Below, piece by piece: positions 8,909-17,090 of a stretch of DNA of 64,000 nucleotides. How positions within the stretch are numbered: the stretch's first letter is position 1; the number at the start of each line of letters is the position of its first letter. The translations under genes and the position numbers were made by a program. Under the pieces are notes generated by a model. That model had not been told where the DNA came from. It did not search any database and worked only from the letters and a program-made list of their open reading frames with translations. Origin of the DNA: Bacteroidales bacterium (lineage in GTDB: Bacteria; Bacteroidota; Bacteroidia; Bacteroidales; UBA932); assembly GCA_022648685.1 (NCBI GenBank), contig JALCMW010000004.1, positions 202,287 to 266,286 of the forward strand. Reading direction: 5' to 3'.

Positions 8909-10435
8909 TCAGAATTCATTATTGTTGCCGAACTCATTATTCCCGGAGCCAAGGCTATCGAAATCAACGGAATCCGAGTTCATTTTCGACTCCCTGATCA
9001 TATTTGCAGCCTGTGACTCCAATGTATCGTTCTCTTCCACGAACCTTACTTGTTCGGGTTTGAATATCATCGGTATCTCTGCAGTGGATCCGTTCCTGTT
9101 CTTTGCAATTATTATATATGTCTTGCCAGGATTGTTTCCGTCCGGAGAATCGGGATCCGAAAGTCCCATATAATCGGGACGATGGATGAATATTACCATA
9201 TCCGCATCCTGCTCTATTGAACCTGATTCCCTAAGGTCGCTCAACTGTGGTTTGGAATTGGAATTCGTTCTTTGAACAGCATTACGCGAAAGCTGCGACA
9301 ACGCTATAATAGGTACATCGAGTTCCTTGGCCGTAGCTTTCAAAGTTCTGGAGATTGCAGCGACTTCCTGTTCGCGCATGCCCCTTAATTCCGACGGCCC
9401 CTGCATCAACTGGAGATAATCTACTACAATCAGGCGGACGCCCTTGTTTTTTACCAACGTCTTTGCCTTGGTACGGAATTCCATGACCGGAATACTCGGA
9501 GTATCATCTATGTAAAGAGGAGATTTGGAAAGATTTTTAAGTTTGGTTTCCAGCTGCTCCCACTCATAACTTTCAAGTCTTGAACCACCCTTGATCTTAT
9601 CGGCACTGAGGCCGGACTCGGATGTCATCAAACGCTTTGCAAGCTGCAGCGCCGACATTTCCAATGAAAAGACGGCGACAGGCATATTGTGATCGACGGC
9701 AGCGTTCCTGGCAATATTCAAGGCGAATGCGGTTTTTCCAACCGACGGCCTTGCACCTATTATTATCAGGTCGGACCGCTGCCATCCCATGGTTATCCTG
9801 TCGATGGAAACATAACCTGACGGGACGCCGCTGAGACCGGTTTTGCCCTGGAGCTCCTGAATATCATTCAAGGCTTCGTTGATAACGGATCCGATATCCT
9901 GGACATCTTTCCTGACATTGTTCTGAATAGCGGCGAAGACCTTTGACTGGGCCGTATCTATGAGATCATCGACCTTGACGGAATCATCGAAAGAGTCCTT
10001 GAGAATCTGATACGAAGCATTTATCAGGTCCCTCTGGATGCACTTCTGCTTTAGAATCTTGATATAGTACTCGATATGGGCGGCAGCTCCCACTTTCTGG
10101 GACAAATCCGCCAATGCAACCGGGCCACCTATTATTTCCAGATTGTTTTTTGCCTTCAGCTTATCGGCAACGGTAAGCAAATCCACGGCTACATGCTCAT
10201 TGACGAGCTCGCACATGGATTCGAATATCATTTTATGCTTCGGATCATAGAAACACGGAGCGGTAAGCTCTTCCAAAGCCTCATCCACTACGGAAGGCTC
10301 CACGAGCATCGCTCCCAAGACAGCCTCTTCAACATCAAGAGCCTGAGGCGGTTTATTACCCATCTCAAGCCCTAGAGTATCCATATTGACTGCCTGCTCC
10401 TTTTTTCTGTAATTTCTTTTAGGCTGGTCAGGCAT
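8909..10435 (-). CDS. dnaB: Replicative DNA helicase DnaB
   Basis: The 508-aa protein shows the DnaB N-terminal domain (A-L-D-V-E-E-A-V-L-G-A-M-L near residue 33) and a RecA-like helicase core with Walker A G-A-R-P-S-V-G-K-T near residue 228, Walker B V-V-D-Y-L-Q-L-M near residue 340, and the A-L-S-Q-L-S-R motif near residue 378. It unwinds DNA at the replication fork. No intein interrupts the usual insertion point after the Walker A. The C-terminal 30 residues are Asn/Ser-rich and look disordered. It is embedded in a co-directional run of envelope and electron-transport genes. Confidence 0.97.
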   Translation of the reverse strand: MPDQPKRNYRKKEQAVNMDTLGLEMGNKPPQALDVEEAVLGAMLVEPSVVDEALEELTAPCFYDPKHKMIFESMCELVNEHVAVDLLTVADKLKAKNNLEIIGGPVALADLSQKVGAAAHIEYYIKILKQKCIQRDLINASYQILKDSFDDSVKVDDLIDTAQSKVFAAIQNNVRKDVQDIGSVINEALNDIQELQGKTGLSGVPSGYVSIDRITMGWQRSDLIIIGARPSVGKTAFALNIARNAAVDHNMPVAVFSLEMSALQLAKRLMTSESGLSADKIKGGSRLESYEWEQLETKLKNLSKSPLYIDDTPSIPVMEFRTKAKTLVKNKGVRLIVVDYLQLMQGPSELRGMREQEVAAISRTLKATAKELDVPIIALSQLSRNAVQRTNSNSKPQLSDLRESGSIEQDADMVIFIHRPDYMGLSDPDSPDGNNPGKTYIIIAKNRNGSTAEIPMIFKPEQVRFVEENDTLESQAANMIRESKMNSDSVDFDSLGSGNNEFGNNNEF

Positions 10436-10440
10436 ATATG

Positions 10441-11250
10441 CTAATCGAAATCTGGATTTACTATTATTCTACCGCAATGTTCACAGATAATCAATTTGTT
10501 GTCGGAAGCGATGTCTATAAGGCGCTGTGGAGTAATGGAACTGAAACAACCGCCGCAGGAATCCCCGTTGAAGACGGTAACGACAGCAAGATGATTATGG
10601 ACACTTGCTCTTATCCTGTCATATGCACTTAAAGTCCGCGCATCGATTTTCGAAGCGCAGGAATCCCTTTCTTTTTTGAGCTTCGTTTCTTCGGCCGAGG
10701 TAGATTCCACTATAGTGGCAAGTTCCTGCTTCTTTGCCTTGAGATCGTCATTGCGTACACCAAGCCTGTCTTTGATTTCATCAAGTTCGGCTTTTTTGTT
10801 GGAAATCTCCAACTTGATATCGTTTATGTTCTTTTCCGCTATCTGCCTGAGAAGTCCTTGATTCTCAATCTCTTTGTTGATCGAATCATATTCACGGCTA
10901 TTGGCGATGTTCTCAAGCTGCTTCTGGTATTTCTCAAGCTGGGCATCACTTTCTACGATATTCTGCTTGTTGTCCGAAACCGATTTTGTAAATTGATCGA
11001 TTACGGCGGACAATTGTGACGATTTGGCTTTAAGATCGGCAATCTCCTCTTCCAGAGCCTCTACTTCAGAAGGAAGTTCGCCTCTGAGCTGGATTATTTT
11101 ATCTATAGCAGTATCTGCCTGCTGCAGAGCATAAAGAGTCTTAAGTTTATCTTTAACACTCAATTCGGAATCTGCGAAATTCTTTTGAAGCGATACGAAA
11201 GTCTCCCTCTGATCGATAGGAGTGTCGACTATCTTGATTTTCTTTGCCAT
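10441..11250 (-). CDS. Coiled-coil protein with C-terminal C4-type zinc ribbon
   Basis: The 269-aa protein has a long Glu/Lys/Leu-rich helical coiled coil (about residues 35-205) and a C-terminal zinc ribbon with paired Cys motifs C-G-G-C-F near residue 233 and C-E-H-C-G-R near residue 257. This is the C4-type zinc-ribbon family (DUF164/zf-RING_7), whose members are annotated as putative nucleic acid-binding proteins. It is 6 bp after the Nif3-like gene; the pairing of these two genes is common in bacteria and may reflect a shared, still undefined function. Confidence 0.88.
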   Translation of the reverse strand: MAKKIKIVDTPIDQRETFVSLQKNFADSELSVKDKLKTLYALQQADTAIDKIIQLRGELPSEVEALEEEIADLKAKSSQLSAVIDQFTKSVSDNKQNIVESDAQLEKYQKQLENIANSREYDSINKEIENQGLLRQIAEKNINDIKLEISNKKAELDEIKDRLGVRNDDLKAKKQELATIVESTSAEETKLKKERDSCASKIDARTLSAYDRIRASVHNHLAVVTVFNGDSCGGCFSSITPQRLIDIASDNKLIICEHCGRIIVNPDFD

Positions 11251-11256
11251 ACTTAT

Positions 11257-12036
11257 TTATAAATAATATACCGGATTACTTTTATCAATATTTTCACTTA
11301 TGCGAACTGCAAAGTTAGGAAATTTTTTCTTTAACAATGAAAATAAAATAAATACTATCTCCTTTTCACTTTCAAAATGCCCGATGTCCATAAGCATAAA
11401 ATTATCAGGAGTGAAAAACCGATGATATGAAATGTCGCCGCAAAGATACAGTTGTGCTCCGGCATCGATAGCCGAAGAAATAAGGGAAGAACCAGAACCG
11501 CCGCACATGGCGACTTTCTTTATAGGACAGTCCAGCGGTTTGGAAGTCCTGACCAGTTTCAGACCGAATCTGTTTTTGACTATGGCCGTGGCTTCCCGGC
11601 AAGACACAGCATCGGGAAACTCCCCCAAAGCTCCGAGACCAGAGTCCTCGCTTTCCGGTTCGAGTATACGGATATTCTCAAGGCCGAGTTTCCTCGCCAT
11701 GGCACCGCTGACACCGCCGATTACCTTGTCCGCCGTAGTATGAGCGGCATAAACCGCAATTCCGGCCGAGATGGCTTTCATAACAGCCAACCCTGTAGGA
11801 TCCTCAGGCGTTATCTTCTTCAAGGAATTGAAAATCAGGGGATGATGAGTTACTATCATATCAGCGCCCGTTCTGACAGCCTCATCGACAAGCGCCGGAG
11901 TGCAGTCAAAACCCAAAAGCACTGAAGTGACGTCCGATTCCGGACTCCCTATACACAAGCCACTGTTATCCCACTCTTCCTGAATGGAAAGAGGGGCGAA
12001 CGACTCTATTGCATCAGCTATTTGCCGTACTTTCAT
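11257..12036 (-). CDS. Nif3-like dinuclear metal centre protein (GTP cyclohydrolase 1 type 2 homolog), short form
   Basis: The 259-aa sequence shows the NIF3/YbgI/DUF34 signature: E-E-W-D-N-S-G-L near residue 20, the metal-binding T-H-H-P-L-I-F near residue 64, A-A-H-T-T-A-D-K near residue 97, and the distal G-H-F-E-S-E-K segment near residue 219. Metal ligands (His and Glu) appear intact. Many Bacteroidota relatives are about 365 aa because of an inserted PII-like domain; this copy lacks it, as in E. coli YbgI. The biochemical role of the family is uncertain. Its ATG overlaps the stop of the MerR-type gene by 4 bp. Confidence 0.9.
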   Translation of the reverse strand: MKVRQIADAIESFAPLSIQEEWDNSGLCIGSPESDVTSVLLGFDCTPALVDEAVRTGADMIVTHHPLIFNSLKKITPEDPTGLAVMKAISAGIAVYAAHTTADKVIGGVSGAMARKLGLENIRILEPESEDSGLGALGEFPDAVSCREATAIVKNRFGLKLVRTSKPLDCPIKKVAMCGGSGSSLISSAIDAGAQLYLCGDISYHRFFTPDNFMLMDIGHFESEKEIVFILFSLLKKKFPNFAVRISENIDKSNPVYYL

Positions 12037-12350
12037 AGACCTTTCTTGACATCGTCAAGCTGGCTGCGGATTTCCTTCAGACTGTCAAGAACCTTTACAC
12101 GATTTTTAACTTTCTTCCTGGATTCGGCCAGTTCCTTTGCAGCCCCGGCCAACGACATCCCGTCCGTTTTGACAAGAACGTGAATCTGTTTCAGTGTTTC
12201 CACATCCTCTTTTGTGAAAAGGCGGTTGCCTTTTCCATTCCTTTGAGGTTTTACGAATTTAGAGAAAGTATTGGACCAGAACCTTACGAGAGAATTGCTC
12301 TCACCCAAGATACCTGCCACCTCACTCATTGAATAAAGAAATTTTTCCAT
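12033..12350 (-). CDS. MerR-family transcriptional regulator (short)
   Basis: The 105-aa protein has the winged-helix MerR N-terminus: Y-S-M-S-E-V-A-G-I-L-G near residues 6-16, followed by V-R-F-W and R-L-F-T-K-E-D-V. A short basic helical tail takes the place of an effector-binding domain. No Cys cluster for metal sensing is present. It lies 4 bp after an M23 peptidase gene and overlaps the Nif3-like gene by 4 bp, a fixed context that suggests a housekeeping role or autoregulation rather than metal response. Confidence 0.88.
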   Translation of the reverse strand: MEKFLYSMSEVAGILGESNSLVRFWSNTFSKFVKPQRNGKGNRLFTKEDVETLKQIHVLVKTDGMSLAGAAKELAESRKKVKNRVKVLDSLKEIRSQLDDVKKGL

Positions 12351-12354
12351 AATT

Positions 12355-13305
12355 TTAATCCATTGATTGTCCTGTACTTACTGACATATACATCATATTG
12401 GCATATTCATCGGGAGTTACCGAAGCGAAAAAATAATCCACCGGATCCCGGTATTTGCCATCCTTGAGAACTTCATAATGCAAATGCGGGGCGAATGATT
12501 TTCCAGACATACCTACTTCACCGATTTCCGCGCCTTTCTTCACAGTTCTTCCTTTGACGACATCTATATTCTGGAGATGGGCATACCTTGTAACATATCC
12601 GCCTCCGTGATTAATCTCGACTTCGTTACCCAAGCCTTTGGCCGAATGAATTACGGAAGAGACGATTCCGTCTCCTGCCGCAAAGACCGGTTCCCCCTGC
12701 TGGGCAATCAAGTCGATTCCGTTATGCTGAGCCATAACTTTGTAAAAAGGATTTATCTTCTGCCCGATTGAAGCACCGGTCTGCGCATAAGTAATATTTT
12801 TAAGAGGAAGACTCAACGGCGGTAGAATATAAGATTTTTTTTTCGTTTCGGAAAAAATTTTAAGAAAATTTTCATTAACCGTCTCCGCCTTCCGTTCCAA
12901 AACTGCGACTTTCTTTTCGGAATAAGCCACTATATCCTTGTCCGGGACCGAATCCTCATAAGAAATGAAATCCGAGGAATCAATGGGATCCACCACAGGA
13001 GCCCCCGTGTGGAAAAGATCTCTGTAAATTTTATCATCTTTCACCCGGAGACCGGAAACAACATCATTGAGAAGTCTTTCTTTCTTTACCATCTCCGGAT
13101 ATAATTTCGAATACATACGGTTTTCACGCCTGAGTTCCCTCTCCGTATCCGTACTGAAGAAAAAAGAAAAAATAAAATAAAAAAAAACGGCAAGTGAAGC
13201 TGTTGCAATAAAATATTTCAAAAAAGTAAGTACAACCTTACGAACCGAAAGGGTTACCTTACGGAACTTGAAATTATTCTTGTCAAAAACATACAGTTTG
13301 CGCAT
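12355..13305 (-). CDS. M23-family peptidoglycan endopeptidase, membrane-anchored
   Basis: The 316-aa protein has one transmembrane anchor (about residues 30-50), a helical stalk, and a C-terminal M23 (LytM) domain. Zinc ligands are complete: A-Q-H-N-G-I-D-L near residue 195 (HxxxD) and A-P-H-L-H-Y-E near residue 274 (HxH). It would cleave or regulate cleavage of peptidoglycan cross-links in the periplasm. It is a paralog of the gene just upstream (13327-14337), 21 bp away, with the same anchor-stalk-M23 order and the same N-terminal start pattern. Confidence 0.92.
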   Translation of the reverse strand: MRKLYVFDKNNFKFRKVTLSVRKVVLTFLKYFIATASLAVFFYFIFSFFFSTDTERELRRENRMYSKLYPEMVKKERLLNDVVSGLRVKDDKIYRDLFHTGAPVVDPIDSSDFISYEDSVPDKDIVAYSEKKVAVLERKAETVNENFLKIFSETKKKSYILPPLSLPLKNITYAQTGASIGQKINPFYKVMAQHNGIDLIAQQGEPVFAAGDGIVSSVIHSAKGLGNEVEINHGGGYVTRYAHLQNIDVVKGRTVKKGAEIGEVGMSGKSFAPHLHYEVLKDGKYRDPVDYFFASVTPDEYANMMYMSVSTGQSMD

Positions 13306-13326
13306 GACGGGTCTTTTTCTTCTTGG

Positions 13327-14337
13327 TTAGCGTCTCATACGACGTGAAGGCCTGGTAAGAATGGCCTCGGATTCATTTTCCCTCTTTTTTACCATCAGGG
13401 AATACTCTTTGTCGGACATGGATAAATCGAAATAATTCACAGGATTCACACAATGTCCCCTGTAAATTACTTCATAATGCAGATGAGGTCCGGTAGACCT
13501 CCCGGAATTGCCCGTTTCGCCTATGCAGTCTCCGCGCTTGATTTTCATACCATCTGAAACATTGATCAGTTTCATATGCGCATATCTGGTTTCATATCCG
13601 AAACCGTGATCGATAAGGACGGAATTGCCATATCCGAAGAAATCATAGCTGACCTTCTCGACTACACCGTCACCGGTAGCATAAACGGGATTGCCTGTAT
13701 GACAGGCAAAATCCTGTCCGGTATGCATTTTCACTCTCCCAGTAAAAGGATCCGATCTGAAACCGAATCCGCTGGAAAGCCTGTACAGCCGGTGGTCCGG
13801 ATTAATAGGCGGAATGGCAGGGATACATGAAGCCATGTCCCCGGCTTTTCTGGCCATGGTCATGACTTCGTCGAAAGACTTGCTCTGGACATATGTTTTC
13901 TTTGTAAGGATATCCAGTCGGACGGTTGTCTTTTTGAGCTGGCTGTTATTGTCGAGGACATCCAGATAAGCATATCTGTTCACACCGCCGAAACCGGCGT
14001 TACGTACGGCGGAAGGAATTTCATTCATACCGAAAACCAATCTGTAGATATCATCATCCCTCATCTCCAGAGAAGAAAGAACGGCATCGTACTTGTCCAG
14101 CTTCCTGTTCATGAGATCAATCTTGGAAGACCATTTGGCATTCTGCATCTTCAGGAGAGCCGTTTTCGGCAATTCAAGGCCTAATACGGAAGTGAAAAGC
14201 CAGAAATACAAGAAACCCAGTCCCGCGCCTGCAGCCAGAACCGAGAACCACTTGAGAACCCTGGATTTCGCAGAAACCTCTTTGATCTCATACATAAGTG
14301 TCTCCGGGTTCAGAATGTATTTTTTGAAACTCGACAT
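13327..14337 (-). CDS. M23-family peptidoglycan endopeptidase, membrane-anchored
   Basis: The 336-aa protein has a short cytoplasmic N-terminus, one transmembrane helix (about residues 30-52), a stalk, and a C-terminal LytM/M23 domain with intact zinc ligands K-M-H-T-G-Q-D-F near residue 205 and G-P-H-L-H-Y-E near residue 286. The C-terminus is basic (RPSRRMRR). It is the first gene of the long minus-strand run and is divergent from alaS. A TATATTTGC -7 element (14342-14350) lies immediately before the start, implying a very short or absent leader. Confidence 0.92.
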   Translation of the reverse strand: MSSFKKYILNPETLMYEIKEVSAKSRVLKWFSVLAAGAGLGFLYFWLFTSVLGLELPKTALLKMQNAKWSSKIDLMNRKLDKYDAVLSSLEMRDDDIYRLVFGMNEIPSAVRNAGFGGVNRYAYLDVLDNNSQLKKTTVRLDILTKKTYVQSKSFDEVMTMARKAGDMASCIPAIPPINPDHRLYRLSSGFGFRSDPFTGRVKMHTGQDFACHTGNPVYATGDGVVEKVSYDFFGYGNSVLIDHGFGYETRYAHMKLINVSDGMKIKRGDCIGETGNSGRSTGPHLHYEVIYRGHCVNPVNYFDLSMSDKEYSLMVKKRENESEAILTRPSRRMRR

Positions 14338-14445
14338 TTGCGCAAATATACTCTTTTTTGAGAAAAATATTATAATTTTGCTTCTTCAATACATAAAGGC
14401 ATTCAAAGAATGAAAATTTTATGCCAAACAAATCCTTCAAAAGAT
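14338..14445. promoter_or_regulatory. Divergent promoter region between M23 gene and alaS
   Basis: Two -7-like elements of the Bacteroidota type face away from each other: TATATTTGC on the minus strand (14342-14350, towards the M23 gene) and TAATTTTGC on the plus strand (14373-14381, towards alaS). Neither has an exact TTG at 19-21 bp upstream, so the assignment rests on the -7 motifs and the divergent layout. Confidence 0.5.
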
Positions 14446-17064
14446 ATGACATCTAAAGAGATAAGAAAGACATTCCTTGATTTTTTCGCTTCAAAGCATC
14501 ATATGATAGTACCTTCCGCCCCGATGGTAGTTAAAAACGATCCTACGCTGATGTTCACGAATGCAGGAATGAATCAATTCAAAGATATATTCCTCGGAAA
14601 CACGGTACCTAAGACGAAAAGGGCGACCGACTCACAGAAATGCCTGAGAGTAAGCGGAAAGCACAACGACCTCGAAGAAGTCGGGCATGATTCGTACCAT
14701 CATACCATGTTCGAAATGCTCGGTAACTGGAGTTTCGGGGATTATTTCAAGACCGAAGCCATAGACTGGGCCTGGGAACTTCTCACCGATGTCTACAAAA
14801 TAGACAAGGAAAGATTATATGCCACGGTGTTCAAAGGAGACGAGAAAGATGGGACCGGTCCCGATGAAGAAGCAAAACAGACATGGCTAAAACACCTGCC
14901 GGCCGAACGGATTCTTCCCGGCGACAAACACGATAATTTCTGGGAAATGGGAGATACGGGCCCGTGCGGTCCTTGCAGCGAGATCCACATCGACCTTAGG
15001 GATGACACCGAGAGGTCGGCCATCCCGGGAAAAGACCTTGTCAATAAAAGCAATCCACTTGTAATAGAGATATGGAATCTGGTATTCATGCAGTACAACA
15101 GGAAAGCCGACGGGTCGCTGGAACCGCTTCCTGCACGCAATATCGATACGGGAATGGGCTTCGAAAGACTTTGCATGGTACTACAGGGCAAAAAAAGCAA
15201 TTACGACACGGATGTCTTTTCAGGAATAATACACAAAATAGAAGAACTCAGCGGACATAAATATCACGAAAGTGAGAAAACCGACATAGCTATGAAAGTC
15301 ATCGCCGATCATATAAGGGCGATAACGTTTTCGATAGCGGACGGACAACTGCCTTCAAATGTAAAGGCAGGATATGTCATAAGAAGAATTCTCAGGAGAG
15401 CCGTCCGCTACGGTTACACTTTCCTCGGCTTCAACGAACCTTTTCTCTGCAGGCTTGCAAGCCAGGTCGCAGACGACATGGGCGACGCATATCCGGAAAT
15501 AAGGAAGCAGTTGAAATTGATAGAGAATGTCATCCGCGAAGAAGAAATGGCATTTCTCAGGACCCTTGACAGGGGTATAAAGATGCTTGACGACCAGATG
15601 AGGAAATCCGTGAAGCTGAAGACCATAAGCGGTACTGATGCTTTCCTGCTTTACGATACTTACGGTTTCCCTATCGATCTTACGGAATTGATAGCCTCGG
15701 AAAACGGCTTTTCCGTCGATATGGAAGGCTTCGGAAGGGAGCTTGACAAACAAAAGGAAAGAGCCCGCAACGCAACTTCAAATGAATTCGGAGACTGGAC
15801 GGAATACCATAACGCGGAAGAAGAGATTTTCATGGGATATGATTACACGGATCTTGACGGCGTCCATCTGCTGAAACAGCGCACTGTAAAATCAAAGAAC
15901 AAGACAATGTTCCAGTTGGTATTCGACCGTACTCCTTTCTATGCCGAAATGGGAGGGCAAATCGGAGACACCGGATATATCATTTCCGAAAACGGAGAAA
16001 AGACAGCGATACTAGACACCATAAAAGAGAATAATCTTACGATTCATGTGGCGGAAAAGATTCCTTCCGACTGTTCGGGGACATTCTCATTGCATGTTGA
16101 CGCCGCAAGAAGAACGGCCATAACAAACAACCATACGGCTACGCATTTGCTGGATAATGCACTCCGCTCAATTCTTGGAAAGCATGTGGAACAGAAAGGT
16201 TCATATGTAGGCCCTGATTATTTCCGCTTCGATTTTTCACATTTTTCCAAAATGGCTGACAGCGAAATAGCAGAAGCCGAGAAAAAAGTAAATGCCCTGA
16301 TAAGAGCCGATCTTCCGCTGGAAGAAAACAGATCTGCAACTATGGATGAAGCAAAAGCCATGGGGGCGATCGCCCTTTTCGGGGAAAAATACGGAGACAA
16401 GGTCAGAGTTGTGAAATTCGGAAATTCCATTGAACTTTGCGGGGGAACGCATACATCTTCCACCGGACATATAGGATTGTTCAAGATAGTGTCCGAAAGC
16501 GCGATAGCTGCTGGGGTCCGCCGTATAGAAGCTGTGACAGGAAATGCAGCGGAGAATTATATATCAGGGATGCAGGAGACGCTCAAAGAATCGAAAGAAC
16601 TTCTGAACAATCCTGCGGATCTTGCCGCGGGAATAAAAAAGATAATGGAAGAGAATACGGATCTCAAGAAGAAACTAGAATCCGTGATTGCTGAGAAGAC
16701 GGAAGATCTCGCCGTGAAAATGATTGGCGGAATACAAGAAACAAACGGAATGAAAATAATATCCTTTACGGATGAAGAAGATCCTTCCATGGTGAAGAAT
16801 GCAGCTGCCATCGTCAGGAAAAAGGCAAAAGGATGTATTATCGCAGGGGCTTTCATTTACAATGACAAGCCGAATCTCGTTCTGATGTACCCGGAAGAAA
16901 TGGTAGCCGCAGGACGGAATGCAGGCAAAGACATAAGGGAAGCGGCAAAACTCATCCAGGGAGGAGGAGGAGGACAGCCAGGGCTGGCTTCCGCAGGAGG
17001 AAAGAATGCCCAAGGGCTCGGACAGGCACTTGAAGATATGATATGCCGGGCTGCGGGCAAATAG
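14446..17064 (+). CDS. alaS: Alanyl-tRNA synthetase
   Basis: The 872-aa protein has the class II aminoacylation domain (T-S-K-E-I-R-K-T-F-L-D-F-F at the N-terminus, then M-F-T-N-A-G-M-N-Q-F-K near residue 40), the editing domain with the zinc-site motif H-T-A-T-H-L-L near residue 566 and C-G-G-T-H near residue 666, and the C-terminal DHHA1 domain with a Gly-rich G-G-G-G-G-Q-P segment. It charges tRNA-Ala and clears mischarged Ser/Gly. An upstream in-frame ATG at 14410 would add 12 residues unlike the family, so I use 14446, where the alignment to the normal N-terminus begins. Confidence 0.97.
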   Translation: MTSKEIRKTFLDFFASKHHMIVPSAPMVVKNDPTLMFTNAGMNQFKDIFLGNTVPKTKRATDSQKCLRVSGKHNDLEEVGHDSYHHTMFEMLGNWSFGDYFKTEAIDWAWELLTDVYKIDKERLYATVFKGDEKDGTGPDEEAKQTWLKHLPAERILPGDKHDNFWEMGDTGPCGPCSEIHIDLRDDTERSAIPGKDLVNKSNPLVIEIWNLVFMQYNRKADGSLEPLPARNIDTGMGFERLCMVLQGKKSNYDTDVFSGIIHKIEELSGHKYHESEKTDIAMKVIADHIRAITFSIADGQLPSNVKAGYVIRRILRRAVRYGYTFLGFNEPFLCRLASQVADDMGDAYPEIRKQLKLIENVIREEEMAFLRTLDRGIKMLDDQMRKSVKLKTISGTDAFLLYDTYGFPIDLTELIASENGFSVDMEGFGRELDKQKERARNATSNEFGDWTEYHNAEEEIFMGYDYTDLDGVHLLKQRTVKSKNKTMFQLVFDRTPFYAEMGGQIGDTGYIISENGEKTAILDTIKENNLTIHVAEKIPSDCSGTFSLHVDAARRTAITNNHTATHLLDNALRSILGKHVEQKGSYVGPDYFRFDFSHFSKMADSEIAEAEKKVNALIRADLPLEENRSATMDEAKAMGAIALFGEKYGDKVRVVKFGNSIELCGGTHTSSTGHIGLFKIVSESAIAAGVRRIEAVTGNAAENYISGMQETLKESKELLNNPADLAAGIKKIMEENTDLKKKLESVIAEKTEDLAVKMIGGIQETNGMKIISFTDEEDPSMVKNAAAIVRKKAKGCIIAGAFIYNDKPNLVLMYPEEMVAAGRNAGKDIREAAKLIQGGGGGQPGLASAGGKNAQGLGQALEDMICRAAGK

Positions 17065-17090
17065 CACCCTGCTGAAAACCGATTTTTAAG

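Noticed and set aside
14410..14445. Start of alaS at 14410
   Set aside because: The extra 12 residues do not resemble AlaS, while the ATG at 14446 gives the family N-terminus.
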